64,000 bases of DNA, taken from positions 1 through 64,000 of the forward strand of contig JAFEAM010000034.1 in assembly GCA_018266395.1 (NCBI GenBank), written 5' to 3'. Numbering within the stretch: position 1 is the first letter of the stretch; each line of letters opens with the position of its first letter. Below are positions 53,686 to 61,437 of this stretch, one piece after another. The position numbers and the translations under genes are program-made. The stretch comes from Bacteroidota bacterium (GTDB lineage: Bacteria; Bacteroidota; Bacteroidia; Cytophagales; Cyclobacteriaceae). The notes under the pieces are model-generated. The model did not search any database. It had not been told where the DNA came from and worked only from the letters and a program-made list of their open reading frames with translations.

Positions 53686-53831
53686 TATCTCCATAAGTGG
53701 TGTCAGCCTACACGGTGGGCCTAAATGGGGTCATTTTGGGCCATCCCGCCATATACCTCCCCGTTAAGGTGACTTACATCCTTGACCCACTGCGCGCTGG
53801 GTTGAGGGCGCCAAACAAACCTTAATCCATT

Positions 53832-54821
53832 ATGAAACATCTATTAATTTTCCTTTGCTGCCTTTCTGCCATACAATTGTCATGCGAGGGCCCACTCAAT
53901 GCAGATGAGCCAGGGCTGCTGGTTCCGAAAACTGTCGACCAGGATGCCCTACTGCCTTCGATCAGGGCAAATAACACACAACTTCACTCAGAGGCATTTG
54001 GCGATCCTACCCAACCCATGCTCGTCGTACTCCACGGCGGGCCGGGATTGGACTATCGACCTTTACTCAACTGCAAGTCATTTGCAACGGAAGGTTATTA
54101 CGTGGTATTCTATGACCAGCGCGGATCGGGCCTATCGCGCAGGGAGAGCAAGTCCTCCTACACAACGGAGATTATGTTGGATGATTTGGAGGCTGTTATC
54201 TCCTATTACCGAAGCAGTCCAAATCAAAAGATATTTCTTCTTGGTCAGTCCTGGGGTGCTATCCTGGCCACAGCCTACATTAACCAGCACCCTGATGCAA
54301 TCAATGGGGTAATTCTTGCCGAGCCCGGTGGTTTCATCTGGAATGACATTAAAGATTACATGGCACGGACGCGCAAGTATGACCTTCAAAGTGAAACGCT
54401 AAACGACGCCACCTACATGGATCAATTCATTACCGCCAAAGAATCTGAACAGGAGAAGCTAGACTACAAATTCGGGCTGCTGGCATCTTCTGAGGGTGCA
54501 TCAGACAGTCCGCTTGGTGACGAAGGCCATATCCCCTTTTGGAGGATGGGGGCGCTGGTCAACCAGGCCATGTATGACCTGGGAAAAAGAGAGCAACCCG
54601 ACTGGACTAAAAACCTGTCAGCCTTCAAGACCAAAGTACTGTTTGTTTACAGTGAGCACAACAAGGCATATGGGGCTGCTTACGCAGAGCATGTAAGTTC
54701 AGCGTATCCGAACGTCGAGTTGAAACGCATTGATGAGGCAGGTCACCATGTAATGACCTTTCCCGCTGGATGGAACAATTTCAAACCTTTCGCACTGCAA
54801 TACCTTAACGAATTAAGATAA
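53832..54821 (+). CDS. Alpha/beta hydrolase lipoprotein (proline iminopeptidase-like)
   Basis: 329 residues; lipoprotein signal with Cys at 18 (QLSCEG). The fold shows HGGPGLDYRPL (oxyanion hole), DQRGSGLS, GQSWGAILA (nucleophile Ser) and a C-terminal DEAGHHVMTFP (His), the layout of proline iminopeptidases and related S33 enzymes. It is anchored to the outer membrane facing the periplasm or the surface. 7 bp from the next gene. Confidence 0.9.
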   Translation: MKHLLIFLCCLSAIQLSCEGPLNADEPGLLVPKTVDQDALLPSIRANNTQLHSEAFGDPTQPMLVVLHGGPGLDYRPLLNCKSFATEGYYVVFYDQRGSGLSRRESKSSYTTEIMLDDLEAVISYYRSSPNQKIFLLGQSWGAILATAYINQHPDAINGVILAEPGGFIWNDIKDYMARTRKYDLQSETLNDATYMDQFITAKESEQEKLDYKFGLLASSEGASDSPLGDEGHIPFWRMGALVNQAMYDLGKREQPDWTKNLSAFKTKVLFVYSEHNKAYGAAYAEHVSSAYPNVELKRIDEAGHHVMTFPAGWNNFKPFALQYLNELR

Positions 54822-54828
54822 CCATCAT

Positions 54829-55491
54829 ATGAAAACCCTGATTATTTTCTGTACCACAATCCTTCTTCCACTCACTGGCGTCTTTGCTCAAACCCTGAAC
54901 TGGCACAACATTGATGGAGGGAAGAAAAATGTTGTCAGTGTGAATGCCGGTTGGGATTATGCCAACACCATCGGGCTGGCCTACACACGAGTCGTGATGA
55001 CAAAGATGCCCATTGCACTTTCCGGACAGTTCTCAAAACCTGCAGGCAATGATTTGCTGGATGACTTCAAGTCAAAATTAGGTGGTCAAATCCGATTGAT
55101 GACTGCAGGAAACTTTGCTGTTGCTGCGTCCGTGTACGGCAACTACCGGCAGTACCAATCATCGATGGCAAAGTTGCAGAGCTTTGGATGCGAGCTGACT
55201 GCGATCGGCGGATATTACAGGGCACACTGGTTCCTGGCAATGGAATTTGGCTTCGACAAAGCCATCGCCACCCGGATAAGGGGCAGCGATTGGATGAAAC
55301 AGAACTTCCCTTCATCCAAAGATGGATGGTATGTGCCGACCGCCGGCAACTTTCTCTTCGCCCTCCAGGCGGGCGGGTCTATAAAGAACGTCGATCTGTT
55401 TCTTAGGGCCGGTCAAGTGACGGATCAGAATTTTAAGTCATCCGCCCAGGTGCCGTTCATGGCTCAAGTCGGCGTGAATGTGAAGTTCTGA
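54829..55491 (+). CDS. Exported protein, probable outer-membrane beta-barrel
   Basis: 220 residues with a signal peptide (1-20, VFAQ). Alternating hydrophobic strands (VVSVNAGWDYANTIGLAYTRV, FALQAGGSIKNVDLFLRAGQV) and a C-terminal VGVNVKF end suggest a small outer-membrane barrel. I do not recognise a family. It is co-directional with, and 7 bp from, the lipoprotein hydrolase gene, so the two are probably co-transcribed. Confidence 0.6.
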   Translation: MKTLIIFCTTILLPLTGVFAQTLNWHNIDGGKKNVVSVNAGWDYANTIGLAYTRVVMTKMPIALSGQFSKPAGNDLLDDFKSKLGGQIRLMTAGNFAVAASVYGNYRQYQSSMAKLQSFGCELTAIGGYYRAHWFLAMEFGFDKAIATRIRGSDWMKQNFPSSKDGWYVPTAGNFLFALQAGGSIKNVDLFLRAGQVTDQNFKSSAQVPFMAQVGVNVKF

Positions 55492-55509
55492 TTGATGTGG
55501 GCAGAGGTT

Positions 55510-55534
55510 GAAGATTGCAGAGAGTGCAGTCTTC
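55510..55534. terminator. Hairpin between convergent genes, possible bidirectional terminator
   Basis: GAAGATTGCA (55510-55519), loop GAGAG and TGCAGTCTTC (55525-55534) form a 10-bp stem with one wobble pair. It lies in the 41-bp gap between the barrel gene and the convergent M28 gene and reaches into the M28 stop codon. No long T-run follows. Confidence 0.45.
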
Positions 55535-57548
55535 ACTTCTGCTTCACAATTACTCCGGCATTTTCGAGTGCCCTCAGGTATTCCTCCACCACTTCCAATG
55601 GTATGGGACCAAACTCGGCTGACACAGCATTACGAATTTCTTCAGTTGAACGCCTGCCGTCAACAAAATTGAGTGTTTCATACGCATATTCATCTCCCCA
55701 AAGCCCATGATATCCGGGAAGGCGAAGGGCTCCCACCTTCTCTTCACCCAGGTGGTCGGCGAGATAATCATATCCAAAAACAGAAAGCGGCCCTTTTATT
55801 GAGGCGTTGCGTTTATATACAGAGGTGGCATTTGATCTGGTTCCGGTCGATGGTTTCCCGGTGAGTTTCTCCATGGTCGAATAGAATTCTCCTGCTTCCT
55901 TTTCCATGGCCGCGTTCACCTGAACAAAAGATTTCAGAGATTGAAACACTCCGCGCTCATAGCGAAAATGCTGCGACCACAGGTTATCCACTTCTTCTTT
56001 TGGAATCTCGCCTGCCCGTCTCACCACATCAGATGTTCTCTTCAAGGCTTGCTGCCTGATTAAACTCCATAAGGAAGCAGCATCGGCTGCCTGAAGGTTA
56101 GAGAGGTAATATCCACTCGCCGCACCGATAAATCCTGCCCGCTTCAATTTCGTAGGATCTATATTGGCGGCCATGTCGAAGTTGGTATGGATGTACCGGT
56201 CCGGCCAATCGTGCATGTAGATACACGGAATCCTGAAGGAACCCTCATTGTATACGTCGTGATCGCTCCCCATATGAAACTCTCCGAGCACTGCCTGCAA
56301 GGGTTCCTTCCCTCCTTCGTTGGAAACAAATTTGAAATCATGGGCATATCCGCTGGCATAGGCATCCGATTGGGCATTCACATATCCTCCGAAGGTTTGT
56401 CCAACATCTGCGACAAAATTCGGAAGGCTTTGAGGGGCGCCCGCCACGTGGAATACAGATTTCGTTATCGGACCCCCTCCCACCATATCCATGTGAATTA
56501 CAGCTTTGATCCTGTCGGCATAGGTGGGTCGTTGTGCCAGTATCGCGAGTGTTCCTTCTATTTCCGGAGACCAGATGAAGCGGATAGTTCGTCTCGGTCG
56601 GCCTATTCTTCCCTCTGCAATCAATTTATTTAAGCTTCTCGCGATTTCCAGGATGGTCATACTTCCGCTTGCATTGTCATTGGCACCCGGACGCTGATGG
56701 TCAAGATGGCAGGTAAAGGCAATCTCTTCATTCTGCAGAACAGGGTCAGTGCCTTTGATGATCGCTGTAGCAAAACTGTAATTACCAGGATGCTGACCTG
56801 CCTTCACTTTTGCGTGCAGCACAATCCGCTCGCCTCGTGCTAGTCGCGATTGAAATTCCCTCGCTTGTTTCAACGAGATCATGAAACAAAAAGCCTTAGT
56901 CGGGGCAAAGCTGTCGAAGTGACCCCATCGGATCAGGTTCTGGTCCTCACGTGACCAGGCCGTAGGTTGATTTTGAGTATAGCTGATCAATCCTGCCGCG
57001 CCCTTTGCCACGGCTAGTTTAACTGCAGCTGAAGGAGATGAAGAGATAAGGACGATCTTGCCCCTGAAATCTATGTTTTCATAGTCCTTTTCTGAACTGC
57101 CTGCACCTGCATCCACCAGGTCGGCCGTTACTTCTCCGCTTTCACTGTCTTCTGCAAGGGTAATAGGCATGGATTCCCAATCCGCAAGCCTGGTCTTTGG
57201 CCTCCATTTGTCACCATCTTTCTCCATTTCCCACAACTCGGCGAACTCGGCCTCCCATACCAAACGAGATTTCTGGGTTCCATACATGGACTTTCCATCA
57301 GCCGGAATCTGAAAGACTTCAACACCCTCCAGGCCGTATTCCTTCAGTTTCGACTCCACAAAGTCAATGGCCATGCGGAATTCGGATGAACCACGTATCC
57401 GGTGCAGGCGGGTGACATATTCAAGGTTTCGCTTTGCGGATTCACCAGAAAGTTCAGAATCAAAGGCCTTCACTGTGGCAGGATCCAGCAATGGCTGGGA
57501 CCAAGCACAAGAGGCGATAAACAGGAACAAGAACGTTGTTCGAATCAT
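55533..57548 (-). CDS. M28 family metallopeptidase with C-terminal helical (winged-helix-like) tail
   Basis: 671 residues from the ATG at 57548, giving signal peptide MIRTTFLFLFIASCAWSQ; an in-frame ATG at 57593 precedes it by 15 residues. A protease-associated insert (~110-260) is followed by the M28 zinc domain: FTCHLDHQRPGANDNASGS, WSPEIEGT and GSDHDVYNEGS contain the likely metal ligands. The last ~80 residues (NFVDGRRSTEEIRNAVSAEF... EYLRALENAGVI) look like a winged helix. It is an exported aminopeptidase, convergent with the barrel gene. Confidence 0.88.
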   Translation of the reverse strand: MIRTTFLFLFIASCAWSQPLLDPATVKAFDSELSGESAKRNLEYVTRLHRIRGSSEFRMAIDFVESKLKEYGLEGVEVFQIPADGKSMYGTQKSRLVWEAEFAELWEMEKDGDKWRPKTRLADWESMPITLAEDSESGEVTADLVDAGAGSSEKDYENIDFRGKIVLISSSPSAAVKLAVAKGAAGLISYTQNQPTAWSREDQNLIRWGHFDSFAPTKAFCFMISLKQAREFQSRLARGERIVLHAKVKAGQHPGNYSFATAIIKGTDPVLQNEEIAFTCHLDHQRPGANDNASGSMTILEIARSLNKLIAEGRIGRPRRTIRFIWSPEIEGTLAILAQRPTYADRIKAVIHMDMVGGGPITKSVFHVAGAPQSLPNFVADVGQTFGGYVNAQSDAYASGYAHDFKFVSNEGGKEPLQAVLGEFHMGSDHDVYNEGSFRIPCIYMHDWPDRYIHTNFDMAANIDPTKLKRAGFIGAASGYYLSNLQAADAASLWSLIRQQALKRTSDVVRRAGEIPKEEVDNLWSQHFRYERGVFQSLKSFVQVNAAMEKEAGEFYSTMEKLTGKPSTGTRSNATSVYKRNASIKGPLSVFGYDYLADHLGEEKVGALRLPGYHGLWGDEYAYETLNFVDGRRSTEEIRNAVSAEFGPIPLEVVEEYLRALENAGVIVKQK

Positions 57549-57759
57549 GGTGCAAATTTTGATACAGGAAATATAACTAATCGGTTGTCTCAAGCCGAAC
57601 CATGTTAGGCTAAACGGTCAGGAGTCAGAATGTCCGGAGGGTCTCTCTGGGTTGCCGCTCTTTCCGAGACGTTCAGCTAACAAATCAGGGTGAATCCAAA
57701 AAACTTTCATTTCATGGTCCTCGTCCTTTTTTTATCTTGGTCACTCATAGTTGTAATTA

Positions 57760-59220
57760 ATGAAAGCCTTAACATTACTCGTTGTTCTCGCCATGCATGT
57801 TGGCTGCAGCCTTGCACAGGAAGCTGATTTGCCGAATGACTTCTTAAGCAAAGCCTTCTACAAACAACGCAGAGAAGAGCTCAGGGAGAAGTTGCCGGCT
57901 AATTCGGTCGCAGTATTCTTCGCAAACCCCATACGAAACAGGGCCAAAGATGTGAACTACGTCTACCACCAGGATCCAGACTTCTTTTATCTGACTGGCT
58001 ATAAGGAACCCAACGCGCTGTTACTCGTATTTAAAGAAAAACAATCAGCAAGCAACGGAAGGGAATATGATGAAATTCTGTTCGCTCAGCCCCGGAACGA
58101 ACAGGCTGAAATGTGGAACGGTCGGCGACTCGGAGCCTCAGGGGTAAAAGACTTATTGGGAATTGAACAGGCCTTCAATAACTCTGAATTCAGGAAATAC
58201 AACCTGGACTTTTCAAAATTCAGTTCGGTATTGTTCTTCGATTTTCTCAACGACGTGCGCAACGATCCGCGTGATTCATCAGATCTGTATGACCTGATTG
58301 CCCAATTCAAAGTAAAGTCCAACTACCCTGACAAGAGCAGCAAGACCCTGACTGTAGAACCAGTTAAGAACAATCTTGACGTGCAGTCTCTCGGTAAAAT
58401 CATGGACAACCTTCGTGGCATCAAAACCCAGGAAGAAATTGAGATGATTCGGAAGGCGGTCAGGATCTCCTGCGCCGGTCAGGCGGAAGTAATGAAAGCG
58501 ATGAGGCCTGGTATGAGTGAACGTGAAATTCAGGGGATCCATGAATTTGTGTTTAAAAAATACCAGGCAGAAGATTTAGGCTACCCATCGATTGTGGGGG
58601 CCGGGCACAACGGCTGCATACTTCATTACATCGACAATTACAAGCCCAACATCTCCAACAAAGAATTGATCCTGATGGATCTGGGCGCCGAGTTCCATGG
58701 TTACACGGCAGACATCACCCGCACGATACCGGTGAACGGAAAATTCTCGCCCGAGCAAAAACTGATCTATGAACTTGTGTTGAAAGCCCAGGAGGAAGCG
58801 ATGAAAATATGCAAGCCCGGCACTCCGTTCAGTGAATTGTACAAGGCCACCCGGATCACCATTGACAAAGGCCTGAAGGAATTAGGCATCATACAAAATG
58901 AATCCGACAAGCACATGTTCTATCCGCACGGCTGTTGCCATCATATTGGTCTGGATGTACACGATCGCGGACCTTATGAAAAGCTGGAGGAAAATATGGT
59001 AATTACAATTGAACCTGGCATCTACATCCCGGAGAACTCAAATTGTGACAAGAAATGGTGGGGAATTGCCGTACGCATTGAAGATGACTACCTGATTACA
59101 AGAGACGGGTATGAACATCTTTCAGCATCAGGACCAAGAACTGTAAAAGACATCGAAGCAACCATGAAACTCTCCAGTCCCCTGGATAGTTTTGTGTTGC
59201 CTGATTTGGATAAGAAATAA
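57760..59220 (+). CDS. Xaa-Pro aminopeptidase (M24B), exported
   Basis: 486 residues with a signal peptide (1-19, CSLAQE). The N-terminal aminopeptidase P domain (~30-170: SVAVFFANPIRNRAKDVNYVYHQDPDFFYLTGY) precedes the pita-bread domain. Metal ligands are visible: two Asp in LMDLGAEFHGYTADITRTIP, His in HHIGLDVHD, Glu in ITIEPGIYIPE and Glu in AVRIEDDYL. It removes the N-terminal residue before proline, here in the periplasm. Together with the nearby M28 and S33-type enzymes it fits peptide scavenging. Confidence 0.95.
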   Translation: MKALTLLVVLAMHVGCSLAQEADLPNDFLSKAFYKQRREELREKLPANSVAVFFANPIRNRAKDVNYVYHQDPDFFYLTGYKEPNALLLVFKEKQSASNGREYDEILFAQPRNEQAEMWNGRRLGASGVKDLLGIEQAFNNSEFRKYNLDFSKFSSVLFFDFLNDVRNDPRDSSDLYDLIAQFKVKSNYPDKSSKTLTVEPVKNNLDVQSLGKIMDNLRGIKTQEEIEMIRKAVRISCAGQAEVMKAMRPGMSEREIQGIHEFVFKKYQAEDLGYPSIVGAGHNGCILHYIDNYKPNISNKELILMDLGAEFHGYTADITRTIPVNGKFSPEQKLIYELVLKAQEEAMKICKPGTPFSELYKATRITIDKGLKELGIIQNESDKHMFYPHGCCHHIGLDVHDRGPYEKLEENMVITIEPGIYIPENSNCDKKWWGIAVRIEDDYLITRDGYEHLSASGPRTVKDIEATMKLSSPLDSFVLPDLDKK

Positions 59221-59267
59221 AACTGAAGCTGCTAATTCAGGATTGGAAGACCGCAGACCTCAGTTTT
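59219..59267. terminator. Stem-loop between convergent genes, likely bidirectional terminator
   Basis: AAAACTGA (59219-59226) pairs with TCAGTTTT (59260-59267) and CTGC (59229-59232) with GCAG (59253-59256), around a 20-base loop. A- and T-tracts flank the stem on both sides, so transcripts from either gene could end here. It includes the stop codon of the leftward gene. Confidence 0.45.
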
Positions 59268-60327
59268 TCACTGCCCAGGCCAGACCATCAGGTGCGTCAC
59301 CGACATCAATCTTGCCGATCATTTCAAGTTTCTTCAGATCTACAACAGCTACATAGTTGTCAGGGGTGCATCCCAGAAAAGCACGCCCACCGTCCGGATC
59401 CACTAGAATTCCTGCGGCACCACGGCCAATGGGAATCCGCTTCACTTCTTTATGCGATTGAGCGTCGAATACAAACAAGTCGCCCATTCCCAAACAGGAA
59501 ACCAGAACGCGTTTGCCGTCGGGGGTGAACTTTAGCCGGTTCGCGCCTTTCACATTTGCATCCAGCTTGGCGGTCACTTTCTTTCCTGTAAGGTCAATGA
59601 TCCAAATTGAACCATCACGTGCTGCTGCAGTCCAGAGTTGCTTGCCGTCGGGCGACACGTCAAAGCCTTCAGCACCAGGCCCCACCTGAATTACAGTCTG
59701 CACCCAATCCTGACGCGGTTTGGCTCCTGGTATGACTGCACCCGTAGGTGTAGTGGGCGGAGGCAACAAAGTGTCGGCGAGGATGCTTACTGTACCCGCA
59801 TTTACATTGGTAGTGTAGATTCTCTTGATATCAGGCGTAACATAAATCATGTGAGTGCGATCCTGACCGGTTCCCATGCTCCAGTCAATTTTCCCTGAAG
59901 CGGGATCATAGCTTCCGACGGCCCGTGCACCTTCAGCCGAAAACCAGACTTTACCTCCTTCAAAGGCGAGTCCGTGCGGACCGATGAGTGGCCGGGTATC
60001 TATGTTCGGCAACGCCTTCTGGGCGACAAGATCGATTGCATTCATCTCAAATGATTTTCCCCCTCCAGTGATGGATACGTAAGCCATCTTTCCGTCAGCA
60101 GATGCAATCACTTCGTGTGGATCCGATCCTACCGGCACTTTGCCCATCACCTTTAACGTAACGGGATCAACTATGGCGAGCGTGTGATCGGCTTTGGATA
60201 GCGCCAGCAAAGTGCGCCTGGGATTGCCCTGTGATACACCCTCGGTCGTAACAGTGAACAGGAGCAAGTGAGCGCCCACGACAGCAAAAAGCATCGTGAG
60301 GAAACTCTTTCTGGATGTAAGGATCAT
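59260..60327 (-). CDS. YncE-like YVTN beta-propeller protein
   Basis: 355 residues, N-terminal hydrophobic signal/anchor (10-28). Repeated blades such as HEVIASADGKMAYVSITGGG, EGFDVSPDGKQLWTAA and ANRLKFTPDGKRVLVSCLG are of the YVTN/lactonase-like type. It is extracytoplasmic, with a binding or structural role; an enzymatic role is not indicated by visible residues. It appears monocistronic. Confidence 0.85.
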   Translation of the reverse strand: MILTSRKSFLTMLFAVVGAHLLLFTVTTEGVSQGNPRRTLLALSKADHTLAIVDPVTLKVMGKVPVGSDPHEVIASADGKMAYVSITGGGKSFEMNAIDLVAQKALPNIDTRPLIGPHGLAFEGGKVWFSAEGARAVGSYDPASGKIDWSMGTGQDRTHMIYVTPDIKRIYTTNVNAGTVSILADTLLPPPTTPTGAVIPGAKPRQDWVQTVIQVGPGAEGFDVSPDGKQLWTAAARDGSIWIIDLTGKKVTAKLDANVKGANRLKFTPDGKRVLVSCLGMGDLFVFDAQSHKEVKRIPIGRGAAGILVDPDGGRAFLGCTPDNYVAVVDLKKLEMIGKIDVGDAPDGLAWAVKN

Positions 60328-60449
60328 TGGGTTGTGTTGAATAACAGTTAGACAAGCCTAAGTTGGAAATTATTCCAACCCCTGCAAGATATTCTTAACA
60401 GCAAAGCCCCTTTGCCTTTATGAAAGGTACTTTAGGATGCCTGCAAGTA

Positions 60450-61217
60450 TTAGCTCCTGACCTTTCTGAAGTGATCAGAGGCAGTAAGCACCAATAGTTT
60501 TGTTCCTGCATCAAACTGGATGGTTGCGAGTTCATCCTTCCCCAACTTTTTCACCGAATTAAGTTTGCCTTTGCCATAATTCATATGGAAAAGCTCATCT
60601 CCCGGCTTCAGCTTGAGAATCTCCTCAGCATTGAATGGATCGCCGACATAATCAGGCAGCGGTGAAATCACAGGGAGGTGAGAAGTCTTACTTACACTCA
60701 ATGGAGCCTCTGGTTGCGATGATCCACCAGATGATGGCGTTTCGGCAGAGGAGGAATGCAATCCAATACCAAGCCTGGTGATTATTTCATGCTTCTGCAA
60801 TTTACTCTCGCTCGCCTTTTGAAGTGACTCGCTGAGTCCGTCAATTGCCTTCTGAACAGTGTCTATCCTCAGGGAGTCATCATATTCCACCACGTTCAAA
60901 TCCACTGTCTGGAAAGGTATGTAGCTGTGAACATCCCTGATGAGCACCACGGGCAGGCCAAGCGCGTGCCGAACAGCCAGTCCATAGGAGGCAAGTTGAT
61001 TATGACCGCTCATGTCGAAAATGGCCAATTCACTGTCGATCACTTCCTTTACCACATCAAATGGGTCGATGTGAACTGATCCGTCGGCCCTGTTCGGGAA
61101 AAAGCCGGCCTTGCGGCAGGCCGGTGCAACCACATATTCATATACACGGTTCACATGACCCTGCGGGTACCCATCCGGGTCATTCAGGGGCATGATAATA
61201 AAGCATGTTTTGTCCAT
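60450..61217 (-). CDS. TIR/deoxyribosyltransferase-like domain joined to a UvrD/CarD-type Tudor domain
   Basis: 255 residues, cytoplasmic. Residues 1-~135 match the nucleoside-2-deoxyribosyltransferase/TIR-like pattern: CFIIMPL, YEYVVAPACRKAGFFPNRAD, IDSELAIFDMSGHN and VRHALGLPVVLI. The usual Glu of the YELG motif is replaced: Y78-G79-L80 stands there, so base-exchange or NADase catalysis may be lost. A Ser/Pro-rich linker (~155-185) leads to a ~45-residue domain (204-247: PGDELFHMNYGKGK...IQFDAGTKLLVL) like the Tudor domain at the C-terminus of PcrA/UvrD or the RNA-polymerase-binding domain of CarD. A nucleotide sensor tied to RNA polymerase or repair is one reading; the function is not known. 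Confidence 0.6.
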   Translation of the reverse strand: MDKTCFIIMPLNDPDGYPQGHVNRVYEYVVAPACRKAGFFPNRADGSVHIDPFDVVKEVIDSELAIFDMSGHNQLASYGLAVRHALGLPVVLIRDVHSYIPFQTVDLNVVEYDDSLRIDTVQKAIDGLSESLQKASESKLQKHEIITRLGIGLHSSSAETPSSGGSSQPEAPLSVSKTSHLPVISPLPDYVGDPFNAEEILKLKPGDELFHMNYGKGKLNSVKKLGKDELATIQFDAGTKLLVLTASDHFRKVRS

Positions 61218-61437
61218 AAAACTCTCTTTGGTGCCTTATACAGATCGATAAAATTCAACGGTCAAATTAAGAAAAGTATTTCATTCGGAGCTTTTGATCC
61301 TTTTAGGGAATAATAGGCGGGTGAGGTCTTTGAAGGAAGTGATTGAGGATGGCCTGGGCGTGTTTGGCATAATCAAATTCCGCTTTTCTTTTCGAACGCC
61401 AAACCCTACCTTCCACGATAATCAATAACCAGTTTCA

